Assembly: GCA_951802425.1 (NCBI GenBank) | Contig: OX637797.1 | Span: forward strand, 248,001 to 312,000 | DNA from: Clavaria fumosa | Lineage: Eukaryota; Basidiomycota; Agaricomycetes; Agaricales; Clavariaceae | Direction of reading: 5' to 3' | Length of the DNA stretch: 64,000 bases | In this document: one piece after another, positions 21,216 to 32,130 of the stretch | How positions within the stretch are numbered: the stretch's first letter is position 1 | Layout of the letters: each line of letters opens with the position of its first letter | The notes under the pieces: generated by a model | What the model was told of the DNA's origin: nothing | The model's database searches: none | The model's input: the letters and a program-made list of their open reading frames with translations, nothing else | Translations under genes and position numbers: made by a program

Positions 21216-21584
21216 GTTAATTGATGCATACAAAATGAAACATTCTGAAAAAAAAAGTGTGAAAAAAAGGTTGAGGAGCTCTCGGAATACAGTGACTCAA
21301 AAAACTGTCCGGATGTTTTGTGCTTTTGGATTATTTCAGCAATATCTCAACAACAGGTCAAGATGCAGACATGTAAAACACACCATCTGATAGCCCTACT
21401 CCTTGGCTATTTATCTATGTGTTCAGCTTTAATATATGTTTGGTTTAAGCTGAGATATTTTGCCTTGTTTGTGGGTGTGTCATCCGGACAGTTTTTTTGC
21501 AGGCATCAAAAAGTATAATAATTGAATGAATTTGTTGAATGGACATCCCAATAAACAAAATAATGCTCCCAGACCACCTTCTAG

Positions 21585-21591
21585 TATATAA
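21585..21591 (+). promoter_or_regulatory. TATA box of the arm ORF
   Basis: TATATAA lies 38 bp upstream of the start codon at 21629, with a pyrimidine-rich tract between. A mirror copy serves the right arm on the minus strand. Confidence 0.6.
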
Positions 21592-21628
21592 GGAGAGCCT
21601 TCCTTCACTTTCCTCCAACTTTCCCACC

Positions 21629-21811
21629 ATGAAGCAGCTCCCTACTAAGGGTAAGGCATCCATCATCTCTATGGTGGGAAATGGTGATTCCTGTCACAAA
21701 TTTGCTGTTAGGCTTTGTGTTAGCCACTATACTGTCTCTGGACTGTACTATCAGACTTCTAAGACTCTTTCTGGAAGTGATTTGGTCACTTTTGACCCCC
21801 AGTTGCTATAA
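21629..21811 (+). pseudogene. Truncated Tc1-like transposase N-terminus (left arm)
   Basis: From ATG at 21629 the frame encodes 60 residues. The part KASIISMVGNGDSCHKFAV followed by RLCVSHYTVSGLY resembles the helix-turn-helix start of Tc1 transposases (pattern: I-x-L-x4-G-x5-IA-x3-G-V-S-x3-V). The catalytic part is missing and the frame stops at TAA. A longer frame from 21539 exists, but the TATA box lies downstream of that ATG, so 21629 is preferred. Confidence 0.5.
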
Positions 21812-22363
21812 TTCAGTACAGCTTATCACCACAAACAAGGCTGAGGTAGCTTCCCACCTCCAAAATAAGCTTAGAAATCAAAGGGAGAGTATGTAAAACT
21901 GAGCTACAGTATGCCTAGCAGTGTTTTACAAGTGTTGAGAGTTATGCAAAGTACAAAATTACTTGTTGTTTACCTACTTTGAATGTCTGCAAATGACTGT
22001 CAGGATGACACCCTCACAAACAAATGCACATATCTTAGCTTATGCTGGACTTGTGTTGAAGCTAAATATATGGACAGATAGCTGAGCAGGAGGGCTATCA
22101 GATGATGCATTTTTTATGTTTCCTCATTTAGTCATTAATGAGATATTGCTGACATAATCCAAAAACATGAAACATCTGTACCATTTTTTGAGTCACTGTC
22201 AGTAAACAACAAGTAATTTTGTACTTTGCATAACTCTCAACACTTTTAAAACACTGCTAGGCATACTGTAGCTCAGTTTTACACACTCTCCCTTTGATTT
22301 CTAAGCTTATTTTGGAGGTGGGAAGCTACCTCAGCCTTGTTTGTGGTGATAAGCTGTACTGAA

Positions 22364-22546
22364 TTATAGCAACTGGGGGTCAAAAGTGACCAAATCACTT
22401 CCAGAAAGAGTCTTAGAAGTCTGATAGTACAGTCCAGAGACAGTATAGTGGCTAACACAAAGCCTAACAGCAAATTTGTGACAGGAATCACCATTTCCCA
22501 CCATAGAGATGATGGATGCCTTACCCTTAGTAGGGAGCTGCTTCAT
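22364..22546 (-). pseudogene. Truncated Tc1-like transposase N-terminus (right arm)
   Basis: Mirror image of 21629-21811 with an identical predicted 60-residue product. Convergent transcription of the two arms would give complementary RNAs. Confidence 0.5.
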
Positions 22547-22887
22547 GGTGGGAAAGTTGGAGGAAAGTGAAGGAAGGCTCTCCTTATATACTAGAAGGTG
22601 GTCTGGGAGCATTATTTTGTTTATTGGGATGTCCATTCAACAAATTCATTCAATTATTATACTTTTTGATGCCTGCAAAAAAACTGTCCGGATGACACAC
22701 CCACAAACAAGGCAAAATATCTCAGCTTAAACCAAACATATATTAAAGCTGAACACATAGATAAATAGCCAAGGAGTAGGGCTATCAGATGGTGTGTTTT
22801 ACATGTCTGCATCTTGACCTGTTGTTGAGATATTGCTGAAATAATCCAAAAGCACAAAACATCCAGACAGTTTTTTGAGTCACTGTA

Positions 22888-23289
22888 GAATCCAGTACAT
22901 TTAATTCACTTCTTCATTCTGCTAAGATTCTGATTGGAATGCAGCTGAAAAAACTCTGGTGGTACAAGGGCTTCAAGGCATGTCAAATGAAAGCTCAATA
23001 CAGGGATGTACTGATGATGGATTGTAGTTCCAAAAGAGTCAAGAGTTGAGTTGGAGATGAGATCTAAGTCTCACAATCACCCTCACCATGGATGAGCTAC
23101 TGCATCATTATGACCATGATCTGAACCAGCCTGTTTCTATCTTCTGTTGATAACCCATTTGACACAAAAATACATCTTTTGCTGATGTACTTGAGAGTCA
23201 ATTGGATGATCTAAGTTTCAAATTTAAATTTGAAAAATGTAGTGCTAGGTTAGTATTATTTCATATGTGATGGTCAAGATGCTGGTACT
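22888..23289. other. Non-coding, no recognised feature
   Basis: AT-rich sequence with no long frame. No repeat was identified before the tandem array that begins near 23290. Confidence 0.4.
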
Positions 23290-24860
23290 GTCATGCCATT
23301 GTGATATTTCAAGGTGCATTTAGATTGACTCACTCACTGACCATATAATTACTGGAGTGATTTGAGTATATCTCCCAACATAACTCTCAGTCTAGCCAAT
23401 TGTGTCAGACTTTGATATTTCAGACCCCACATGGATTTACAGAGCCTATTCCATTTTTCAGTCCCTGATATTTCTGGGCTCATTTGGATGTCCTAGGTGA
23501 GGGTATTATTACTGGGCCCAGTTGGGTAGCTCACCCAACATATTTCTTAGCCTATCTGATTATTTGGTGTGTGATATCTCTGGGCCCAATTAAATTGACA
23601 TATTATTACTGGGCCCATTTGATTTTCTCACCCAACATGTTTCTAGGCCAGTTCTATTATCCCAGACCTTGATATTTCTGGGGAAGGTTATTTTTGCTGG
23701 GCCCATTTTGGTATCTCACCCAATACCCTTCCAATCTTGTCAGAATCTAATATCTCTGGGCCAGCAAGTGGGAATTACTTGGCCAAGGTATTATTGCTAG
23801 GCCTATGGGCATCTCACCCAACATATTTCAGGCCCTGATATTCTGGGTAAGGCCATTATTACTGGGCTGAGTTGAGTATCTCATCTAACATATTGCTGGG
23901 CCTACTCCACAATTTTGGACCTGATATTTCTTGACCCATATGGAATGACTCAGCCACCATTAGATTATTGGGCACATTTTATTACACCCAAAATAATTCT
24001 GAAACCAACCCAATGTCTCGGACTCATATATTTCCAGGCCCATATAGATTCACTGACTAGCATATTATTTGTTGGCCAATTTGAGTATCTCATCTGGCAT
24101 AATTCTTGGCCCACCTCAACATCTCATCTGATATTTCTGGGCCAATTTGGATACCCAGCATGAGGCATTATTACTGGGCTCAGTTCAGTATCTCACCTAA
24201 CATATTTCTGGGCCCATATGGATTGACTCAACCACCATAATATTATTTGGCCCATTTGAGTATCTCAATTAACATATTTCTCAGCCCATTCCATCATTCT
24301 GAATTCAGATATTTCTTGACCCATTTGGATACCCAGCATCAGGTGTTATTAATGGGCTGAGTTGAGTATCTCACCTAACATATTTTTGGGCCCATATGGA
24401 TTGACTCAGCCACCATAATAGTATCTGCCCCATTTGGATACCCAGCATCAGGTGTTATTAATGGGCTGAGTTGAGTATCTCACCTAACATATTTCTGGGC
24501 CTATATGGATTGACTCAGCAATGACATTTCTGGGCCCATTCCATGATCTCATACTTTGTTATTCCTAGGCCCATTTGGATTCCCTGGGCCTGGGTATTAT
24601 GGCAGGTTGATATTCCTGGATTTGACCTCTATGGCCCATCTGAACCTGACAGATAATTTATTTCTGGGCCTGTACTATTATCTCAGATTGTCATATTTCT
24701 TGGCCCATCTGAGTCTACCAACTCCAAATATTATTTCTTGGCCCATTCAAGCATGTCAACCCTATGATTTTTCTGGGCCTATCTCATCTTTATCAGCTCT
24801 CCTATTTTTTGGCCCAGCAGTGATCTCCAGCAAAAATATATATTTGGGTTATGAGTGGCC
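23290..24860. repeat. Degenerate tandem array with TTCTGGGCCCAT core
   Basis: Roughly two dozen diverged units of about 50-70 bp share the phrases ATTTCTGGGCCCAT, TTGGATTGACTCA, AGTATCTCACC and CAACATATTTCTGGGCC. Long stretches recur closely, for example around 24186-24240, 24355-24410 and 24470-24520. The frames found inside (MDLIFLDPYG and the like) follow the repeat and are not called as genes. Confidence 0.7.
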
Positions 24861-25201
24861 GATATGAGAAGTGTGGCAGTTAGTAAACCTTGGCTTGTAT
24901 GATAAGTGTGACAAAAATTGACTGAAAGGTGTCATGTTCCACTGCCATTCAGCACACTGGCCCATGAGGAAAGGGTTGGATTGACTTACATATGCTATGG
25001 CTCAGCAGAGCTGTCCAAAACCTGACTTGCAAGGCCAAAGGCATCATAACATGTCTGGTGGAATTTACTCAGTGCATTATAATGGGGCTACACACATGCC
25101 TCTTATGAGATGAGTCTAATTGAAATGCCAACATCTAGTATACTATAGTGGCCCATCAACAAGCCTGAAAAGAACTCATAAACTCATAATAGTAAACACA
25201 G
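24861..25201. other. 3' flank of the Crinkler-kinase gene
   Basis: Between the tandem array and the stop codon of the minus-strand gene there is no recognisable frame. It should hold that gene's terminator region. Confidence 0.4.
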
Positions 25202-28200
25202 CTAACAAGCCAATACATCTTCCAACTTTTGCTCCTCCCGCCTTTGCTCCTCCCTTCTAAAGTCAGCATCTGTGGATGCTACAAAGGCATGGCTAAAATC
25301 AATAATAGTTGCTTTGCCATGCAAGTAACACATGTTCTCTTTCCTAAGATCCCCATGACATATTCCTGCCTTATGCAAGCTCCGGAGAATCTTGCGAAAC
25401 TGTGCCCTACACTTCTAAGTGAAATGACTATGACATGATCAAATTGCAGCATACCTGAGTGAGTTATTGACGGTGCTTATCTCCTCACCAGCATAGGTAG
25501 TAACAAGGAGAGGTACTCCATCATCTAGGTCATCAAAAAGCCCAATGACACTTGGAACACCATCGACATTGCAGTTTCGGAGTATGCTGTAGATCCTGGC
25601 TTCATGAAGAAGATGCCGATGAGCATCATCAATCCGACCAACTTTTGCTACAACATCCAGAACGGCATTTGGTCGTGATGTAGGGGAGAGTACACCTTTC
25701 CACGTTTCCCCAATGGCACCCTTCCTAAGCCGCTTTGTCAAGCAAAGGGAAGATGGAGAATTGGTACTTGCAGCAATTTTCGTACTCGCCAAACTGAAGT
25801 CGGAATCTGTTGATGCTGAATAGGTCAGGGACGGTGTTCGAGATGACATTGGCAGTTCCGAGGCAGGGGCATCATCCAATGAATAACAAATTGGCTGAAG
25901 AAGGGCAGAGGCAGTTGAATCATAGAATCCATCATGAATGCACATGTGTAAATTTCCAATTGCTATTGTCTGCAACACCAAACTCAGATCATGCATTTAA
26001 TAAGCATCACGCATGGAACGAACCTTGGACAAGGCAAGTTGTTCTACAGCACTCAGCGTGGCAACTGGTATCTCGCCATCACTAGAATCAGCATCCATGC
26101 ATGTTTTTTTGCCCGATTCCGGATCAGGTTCATTTCCTTTCCTTTTAGAAGGTCCTCCGCCGTGACCTCGATGGTGTCCTAGATCATCCCCGCCGCCACG
26201 GCCGCCTCTCCCACCGCGGCCACCTCTCCCACCGCGGCCACCTCTCCCACCGCGGCCACCTCTCCCACCGCGGCCACCTCTCCCACCGCGGCCACCTCTC
26301 CCACTGTGGCCACCTTCCCTGCCAGGGCGAGGAGTGGCCAAGCTCGTCTCGTCTAGGTCATCGGTCTCATTGGCAATGTTGCGAGCTAAAGCATCTTGGT
26401 ACGCTGATATTATTTGACCGAGGAGAGCCTGGGCGAGGGTAGGAGAATTTGCACCCGGAAGGAAAGGTGTAGATACATAAAGTGTCCGCATGGATCGTGA
26501 TCTGTATACCATAACAGCATGTTTTAATGTGCTGAGGGTCGAGAAAGTAAGATCTCGGTGAACCATTTCAGCCCATAACTGGGTCCCAGAGCATCAGTCA
26601 TGTAAGTGTCAGGGAAATAATGCTGCTTCACCTGCTGGAGGACATACGTGTAATGCTGTTCAAATTCATCTCCCTCTTCCCACTTCCAATCTTCACAGTT
26701 GTGCGAATTATTCCGTTCAGGAAGAACCCGCGCCGCTCGTTGGCGGGCGCTTGTGCGGCGAAAACGAGTTGATAATTTCTGGGCAACAGAATCATCATGT
26801 GTGTCTTCCATAAGACGTATCGCGCCGGTGCGAATGATCGCCAGCGCGACGTGATAACGGGGGTGCCTAGATAACCCGTCTCGCCCCTCCTCAAGCACGG
26901 GGAGGCCTGAATTGTCTGCGAGGTCATCATTGTGAACACGAGGATCGCTGAGCAGCTGATCCAACTCCTGTGGGTTCGGAGTGAACTCGGGAAGCTCGGT
27001 GAGGGCGTCAAGGTTTGCGGAATCATCGAGCGTTTCCGGCAAGTTGCGTTTCTTATGATGACACTTGGCACCGCGACGACACGTCTGGAAAGCAAATTCC
27101 TTTGGAATACCCATGACATTGGCTGCAGCTTGGCAGGAAAGCCGATAAAAGAATGAGGAAGTGGCGACGGTCAAGCTTTTCAGCTCCATAGCTAAGATGA
27201 TATGCTCGATGAGGTTGGGGAGGCTTTGTTTCGACACGGCAGTGTATTCTTGTTGGGAGAGTTTGATAACAGTATCCCAAAGAGGAGGCCCTAGATCACC
27301 CGTTTGGACCAGCAGTTCTTTATATCGCCGCGCGGGGGGATCTGCGTTAAGATAGAATAGGATGCGAGACGCAATCTCGCAAATTGAGGGGAGAATTATT
27401 CCGTCGTCGATAGTTTGAATCTGGCGTTCCCCCGTAACGACTTGTGTGTCAGAAAGTTCCGCAATGTTGGCGCGGACGTCGTTTCGAATCCAAAAACTGT
27501 TTCCAGGATCACGGGCGGCGGCGTTCCCCAGGTGAAGGCGTTCGAGCCTGGTCATGCACTGATCAACGAGGTTCGGTGCCCATTTCACAAATTGTAACTG
27601 AAGATTTGTTGGCAAGTGAAGATCAAACTTGGACGGGGCTCGGGTAGCCGTTGAACGAGTCACGTTCCCTTTTGCAACTCTAAATCCAGGGGGTATTGGC
27701 GCCGACAACTTAGATAGTAGGTTGATGTGAAAATCCTCCCACGTCGTTGTCACTTTAAGAGGCACGAGATATCGTCAGCTTTGCTCATACAACACAACCG
27801 CCGCACTTACCGGGTAGCTGCACGATGATGTGGAGACAATCCTCAGGCGGAAGTTGTGGAAGGATGGCCGACAGTTTCACTCCTCCGCTCAGCCTCGTAG
27901 TGAATATGGAAATATCAGCACCGCGTGACTGTATGCGAAGCGCCAGAGTGTCGTCGGGGTCCACAGGTTCTGTTACATTGAGATTGAGCTGCAACAACAG
28001 TATGAGCCTTGACGCTGATGTTGTCGTATCGATGATGACATGGAACCGATAACCCACCTTCAGGAGCACCAGGACGGTAGGACCAAGAGGGCATCAGCAT
28101 CGATGTTTAAGTGGGTCTTATTGACGACGCACCTTCCAAAGCTCAAGATCTGAGGCATCAACGTCACGAAGAAAGCCTCTCTTCTTCTCCTCTTTAACGA

Positions 28201-28354
28201 GTTTCTTCAAGTCCGTAACATTGGCATTGTCAGGCGGCGTGACTTGGAATGGCCGGGAATCGCCAGCGACGAGACACCAAATAGCAAGCGACATAGTTGC
28301 TTGCGGTTGGACAGGAAGGGCGGTTGCTGCAGGATCGAACACAGAATGGGACAT
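25202..28354 (-). CDS. Crinkler (CRN)-like protein with C-terminal kinase-like domain
   Basis: Six exons join in frame: 28354-28133, 27988-27811, 27752-26564, 26531-26024, 25969-25455 and 25406-25202. They total 2817 nt, a 938-residue protein. The N-terminus (SLAIWCLVAGD..., DASDLELWK, PPEDCLHIIVQLP) matches the ubiquitin-like CRN header domain known from oomycete and fungal Crinklers. A long middle part precedes YGLKCTLKHAVMVYR...LYVST, which looks like a kinase-associated segment. A (GGRGGR)n tract follows at about 596-640. The kinase-like end has a glycine loop (RKGAIGETWKG), VVAKVG with the lysine, HGDLRKEN near 888 and IIDFSHA near 907 (DFS in place of DFG). The chain then stops after a charged REEQRREEQ tail, a short C-lobe. 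Introns are 144, 58, 32, 54 and 48 nt; the 32-nt one is unusually short. A role as effector or conflict protein is inferred from the family only. Confidence 0.75.
26204..26330 (-). repeat. 18-bp tandem repeat coding for (GGRGGR)n
   Basis: Six near-identical copies of an 18-bp unit (plus strand CCTCTCCCACCGCGGCCA) and a seventh variant sit inside exon 4 of the Crinkler-kinase gene. They encode an RGG-like Arg/Gly tract, a composition often linked to RNA binding. Copy number is likely variable. Confidence 0.85.
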
Positions 28355-28701
28355 GATGAGCGACGTTCAGATGGATGTTGGAGTTGGAGATAGTTGATTG
28401 CAAGTGGCAAAGTTGTCAGAGATTCAGTTGAGTTGAGGTTGAGGACTTTCTGCCCACGGGCAACCCACCAAACACGCGTGACGCTTTTTAGAGCCCGTTC
28501 GGCAGCACCTTGTCACACAGCAACGCCTGCCAAAAAAAAAAAAGTGATTTCAAAATATTCTGCATGACAGAGCACTGTTCAGTGTTCTCTGCTGCAACCC
28601 AAGATTTTGAAATCAGGTTGAGATTTTGCTCTCAAAAAATTGTAGAGGTCTGACCTGTATATTTTTCTTGAAATCATATTTTGTTTTGAGTTGAGACTGT
28701 G
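28355..28701. other. Upstream region of the Crinkler-kinase gene
   Basis: Holds the likely promoter. A TGATTTCAAAAT / ATTTTGAAATCA inverted pair about 70 bp apart (28541-28612) and an A12 run at 28530-28541 are visible. No frame is recognised. Confidence 0.4.
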
Positions 28702-28932
28702 TAGGGATGCCACGGTTCGGTTCTGAACTTTGGTTCGAACCTGAACTGGACTGGACCAAACCGAAAATGAGGTTCAGGTTCAGCCAAGTGGGTGAACCAA
28801 ACCAAAATTGAGGTTCAGAAGCCCAAATTTGGGCGAACCATTACCTTATTTGGTAAAAGTCCGGTCCAACGAACTGGACTTGGACTGAACTCGGGTTCAA
28901 GGTTCGGAATTTGGCCTGAACCGGACCTAAAG
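28702..28932. mobile_element. hAT-type MITE, left part (split by copia A)
   Basis: It starts TAGGGATGCCACGG and matches the complete MITE at 29457-29749 in inverted orientation. It is cut at 28932, where copia A begins, and resumes at 43129. The 8-bp duplication AGACTGTG flanks the rejoined element (28694-28701 and 43191-43198). Confidence 0.9.
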
Positions 28933-29220
28933 TGAGAGCACCAGATAAGGCAGATCACGACTGACTGGGAGGCGACAGGAGTTGTATTCGTACTGCTACT
29001 GTCCTTATATACATCCTCCATAGTTATGTGCCTTAGTACTATGATGCGACAGTAGTCGCGCTACTGTGATGCGTACATTCCCTATGCTACAGTCGTTGCT
29101 TATGTAATCTACTACTTTACACTATCTCGTATGAGCACAACGTGCTATAAGTTAGTTACAGTTGCTAGTAGTACAAGTTATACATCGGACGGATCTTCAT
29201 AATCCTTGAATACTCCAACA
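28933..29220 (-). repeat. Copia A 3' LTR
   Basis: It differs from the 5' LTR at about six positions by eye; five of those are CpG in one copy and TpG or CpA in the other. Confidence 0.9.
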
Positions 29221-29230
29221 TACCCCCTTC
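29221..29230 (-). promoter_or_regulatory. Copia A polypurine tract
   Basis: GAAGGGGGTA on the minus strand, directly before the 3' LTR. Confidence 0.75.
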
Positions 29231-29448
29231 AAGGTCCACGAAGTCCGAGTGCGCATGCGAAATGCTTCGCCTTCAAGCTCGGTAACGCCTTCGTCAGTGT
29301 ATCGGCTACCATGTCATCTGTGGGGCAATAGATGAGTCTGATCTTGCCTTCTTGCACAGTGTAACGTATGAAGTGGTAGCGAAGGTCGATATGCTTGGTT
29401 CACGCATGGAACAGTCTTCCCCTAGAGGGTCCCTCGTGAGTGGTTCTC
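29231..29448 (-). pseudogene. Copia A RNase H C-terminal tail
   Basis: The minus strand reads KHIDLRYHFIRYTVQEGK, then IRLIYCPTDDMVADTLTKAL and a stop, the canonical copia polyprotein end. A TGA at 29400-29402 replaces the Arg expected in HARTKHID. Upstream, the frame passes straight into the acidic linker that normally follows integrase (THAEDHSE), so the reverse transcriptase has been deleted cleanly. The MITE later landed near this junction. Confidence 0.8.
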
Positions 29449-29456
29449 GTTCGGAG

Positions 29457-29749
29457 TAGGGATGCCACGGTCCGGTTAAGTCCGGTTCAGGGCCAATTTT
29501 TTCGAACCCCGAACCGGACTTTAGGTCCAGTTCAGGCCAAATTCCAAACCTTGAACCTGAGTTCAGTCCAAGTCCGGTTCATTGGACCGGACTTTTACCA
29601 AATAAGGTAATGGTTCGCCCAAATTTGGGCTTCTGAACCTCAATTTTGGTTTGGTTCACCCACTTGGCTGAACCTGAACCTCATTTTCAGTTCGGTCCAG
29701 TCCAGTTCAGGTTCGAACCAAAGTTCAAAACCGAACCGTGGCATCCCTA
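29457..29749. mobile_element. hAT-type MITE, complete copy (293 bp)
   Basis: Inverted ends begin TAGGGATGCCACGGT on both strands. A perfect 8-bp target duplication GTTCGGAG (29449-29456, 29750-29757) is diagnostic of hAT-type insertion. No coding capacity. It is in opposite orientation to the split copy at 28702 and 43129. Confidence 0.92.
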
Positions 29750-29757
29750 GTTCGGAG

Positions 29758-30410
29758 TGGTCCTCAGCGTGAGTCTCTCGTGTTCCAGGTGCATTCGCGA
29801 GTTCTGGCGTCGATACTGGATCTGATCCTTTTTCACCCCCATTTTCTCCTGCTTGTATGAGTTCGATGCCGCCAACATTGTCGTCTGGGCTGTCATGGAA
29901 CTTGACGCTTCGTTCAACGCTGACAGTTCTTTTCTCGGGCCAGTAGATCCGGTGAGCATTTGTTTCTTCGTCGTATCCTAACCATCTCGCCGGTACTCCG
30001 CGTGCTTGCAATTTGTTATTGCCTGTAACGTGGACCCAGACCTTTTCTCCCCACTTGTGTACCCCCTTAAGTGTCAGTTTGGTCTTGTACAACATTTCGT
30101 GTGGTGTTTTCCCTTCCACTACTCCCTTCATAGGTGTTCGATTCTTCAGCCATACGATGTGCATACGATGTGTCTGACTGCTTCGCCCCATAGGAAGCTG
30201 GGGAGTCTGCTCACATGAAGTACTGCCCTTGTTCTCTCAATAACTGTCCTGTTTAGTCGTTCGGCCACTCCATTGTATTCGGGCGTGTCGTGTACGGTTG
30301 GGTAGTGTGCCGTTCCCTGTTCTGCTAGGTAAGCCTGTAGTTTGTTGCTCATATACTCCCCTCCACGGTCGCTGATGAGTCCCTTGATTGTCTTAACGCC
30401 GTGTTGCGTT
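29758..30410 (-). pseudogene. Copia A integrase, C-terminal part
   Basis: Joins seamlessly to the N-terminal part at 40981 when the TRIM is removed (…AAWMRT / QHGVKTIKG…). It contains the second catalytic Asp in LISDRGGEYMSNKL and the Glu in PEYNGVAERLNRTV, then the GKTPHEMLYKTKL, WVHVTGNNKLQARGV and ARWLGYDEETNAHRIYWPE blocks typical of the copia GKGY-like C-terminus. A small direct repeat (CATACGATGTG) breaks the frame near 30160. Confidence 0.8.
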
Positions 30411-30674
30411 TGTTGATGTGATGTTTCATAAAAGGGTGACCACACTGGGGTTTGAACCTAGGACCTCCCAAACACATGGTGGGTGCTCTAACCACTGAGC
30501 TACATGGTCTACATTATAGTTCAATGAGGGGGACAGATATCTGATGCTGACTTGGTCACTCATGATGTACTCAGAGGTCATTCCTTGACTTGGTCACATG
30601 GTGTACTCAGAGGTCATCTGATCAGAGTGTCTCATCCCTGTTGTGATTGACTTTCCACATTAATCAATCCAACA
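30411..30674 (-). repeat. TRIM 3' LTR
   Basis: 264 bp, ends TGTTG...CAACA. Contains the tRNA-like segment at 30437-30509. Confidence 0.88.
30437..30509 (-). tRNA. tRNA-like sequence inside the TRIM LTR (anticodon position TGT; probable pseudo-tRNA)
   Basis: The minus-strand 73 nt fit the tRNA layout: a 7-bp acceptor stem GACCATG/TGTGGTC (two wobble pairs), a D arm with GCTC/GAGC, an anticodon stem with one mismatch, and a T arm CTAGG-TTCAAAC-CCCAG with one mismatch. The A box region TAGCTCAGTGGTTAGAGC and B box GGTTCAAACCC are good. The residue before the anticodon position is A, not the invariant T, so a working Thr tRNA is unlikely. It may act as an internal polymerase-III promoter. Confidence 0.45.
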
Positions 30675-30683
30675 CTCCCCCTT
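30675..30683 (-). promoter_or_regulatory. TRIM polypurine tract
   Basis: AAGGGGGAG on the minus strand, directly before the 3' LTR. Confidence 0.8.
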
Positions 30684-30780
30684 AATGTAGGAAGTCACAT
30701 GACCATCACATGACTTGGAGTTTCACCTCTGAGGTTTCAACCACCACACCCTCTTATGTCAGCAACATGCATCTGAAACG

Positions 30781-30794
30781 CGGGTCTTATAATC
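30781..30794 (-). promoter_or_regulatory. TRIM primer-binding site (half-tRNA type)
   Basis: GATTATAAGACCCG on the minus strand, directly after the 5' LTR once the Helitrons are removed. It differs by one base from the same site in copia A and B (GATTATGAGACCC). It looks complementary to a tRNA-Met(CAT) anticodon arm. Confidence 0.6.
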
Positions 30795-30800
30795 TGTTGA
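30795..30800 (-). repeat. TRIM 5' LTR, terminal 6 bp
   Basis: TGTTGA on the plus strand; it continues at 40718 across the Helitron block. Confidence 0.8.
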
Positions 30801-30975
30801 CTAGCAAAAACCCTTGCAGACACTGCAAGGAGCAAGAGAAATCTTAGTTGAGTGGTGTAGAGATATCCTAAAAATTTGGTGAGGATTGGCCCAGTGGTTG
30901 CTGAGATATGAATATTTTTGTATTTAAGTTTTGTAGTCTCAAGTATTATACTGCCAGGACATGCCAGAACAAAAA

Positions 30976-31200
30976 CTAATAACCCTCATAACCCTCATAA
31001 CCCTCATAACCCTCATAACCCTCATAACCCTCATAACTCTCATAACCCTCATAACCCTCATAACTCTCATAACCCTCATAACCCTCATAACCCTCATAAC
31101 CCTCATAACCCTCATAACCCTCATAACTCTCATAACCCTCATTACCTTTATAACACTTATAGCCCACATAACCCTTATAACCCACATAACCCACATAACC
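30976..31200. repeat. 9-bp minisatellite (ATAACCCTC)n
   Basis: About 18 near-perfect copies up to 31140, then degenerate CATAACCC copies. Reads as (NPH)n, (LIT)n or (VMR)n in three frames, none of which is a gene. Shorter relatives occur at the same relative place in H2 (32820-33050) and H4 (36405-36475). Confidence 0.85.
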
Positions 31201-31439
31201 CAATCCTGCACACCCATTCACACCCCTCACTCATCATTACCACTTTCACTTTCATATCCCCAACCTTACCCTACCTCATTTAGCCTCACTCACCAATCCC
31301 TCACTAACTGACTCACACACCTTCTCTCACTCACCCCCACTCACATTCACTCAATCATGTTCACCCTCATATACTCTCAGCCACCTTCCCCATGCTCAGT
31401 CACCCTAACTACCACATTTTACTTGCCTTCGCAATCATC

Positions 31440-32130
31440 ACCCACTCTTGTCTGGTAACCCATCACCCCCTCACACCCCCCTCACCCCCTCATACCCCCT
31501 CCCAACACTTCCTCTCTCCTTCATACCCCCTCACACCCCCTCACTTGCCATCACCCCCCTCACCCCCCTTGCCCCCTCACCCCCCTTGCCCCCTCACCCC
31601 CTCCCACTCTCTCACTCCCTCCACTCCCCCTTCACTCCCCCTCACTCTCACAATCCTGCCCATACACCCTCCCCTTGCACTCTCTGCCCAATCATTCACT
31701 CTGGCTGCCCTTCACAACCCCTCACCTCACCCCTCACACACCCCTCACACCTCCTCACTTGCCCTCACACCCTTACACCCCCCTCACACCCTCACAATCC
31801 CCCTTCACTCCCCCTTCACTTCCCCTTAACTCCCCTCACTCTCACCTCCTTGCCCATACCCCCTTCCCTTGCCCTCACTCTCTGCCCAAATCCCATGCAT
31901 TATTCACTCTGGCTACCCTTCACACCCTCACACCCTCTCCCTCACACCCTCTCACACCCTCTCCCTCACATCCCCTCACATGCCTTTACTCCCCTCACAC
32001 CCCTTACTCTCACACTCTCTCTTTGTGCATACATCCTCACTCCACTCTGCCACCTTGCCCATCCACCCCCCCTTCTTGCCTATACACCCTCCCCTCACAC
32101 CCCATCACCCCCCTCTGCCACTTCCTTGCA
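31440..32130. repeat. CCCCTCAC-rich low-complexity tract
   Basis: Pyrimidine-rich on the plus strand with repeated CACCCCCTCAC and CTCACACCC. Three overlapping long frames are composition artefacts. Confidence 0.7.

Larger units (their letters stand above)
21290..22885. mobile_element. Palindromic Tc1/mariner-derived element with TA duplication
   Basis: Both ends read CAGTGACTCAAAAAACTG inward and are flanked by TA (21288-21289 and 22886-22887). Arms 21290-21972 and about 22202-22885 are near-perfect inverted copies. The 229-bp spacer is a diverged copy of the outer end of the right arm and stops at GAGTCACTG, near 22199. This suggests one element (21290 to about 22199) whose 5' part was duplicated in inverted orientation. 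Each arm carries a promoter and the start of a transposase. Confidence 0.8.

Noticed and set aside
30976..31200. Interstitial telomere repeat
   Set aside because: The unit is ATAACCCTC, nine bases, and does not match TTAGGG or other known fungal telomere units.
30918..31311. Long open frames encoding (NPH)n, (LIT)n and (VMR)n
   Set aside because: All three frames and both strands are open because of the 9-bp ATAACCCTC repeat; there is no conserved sequence outside it.
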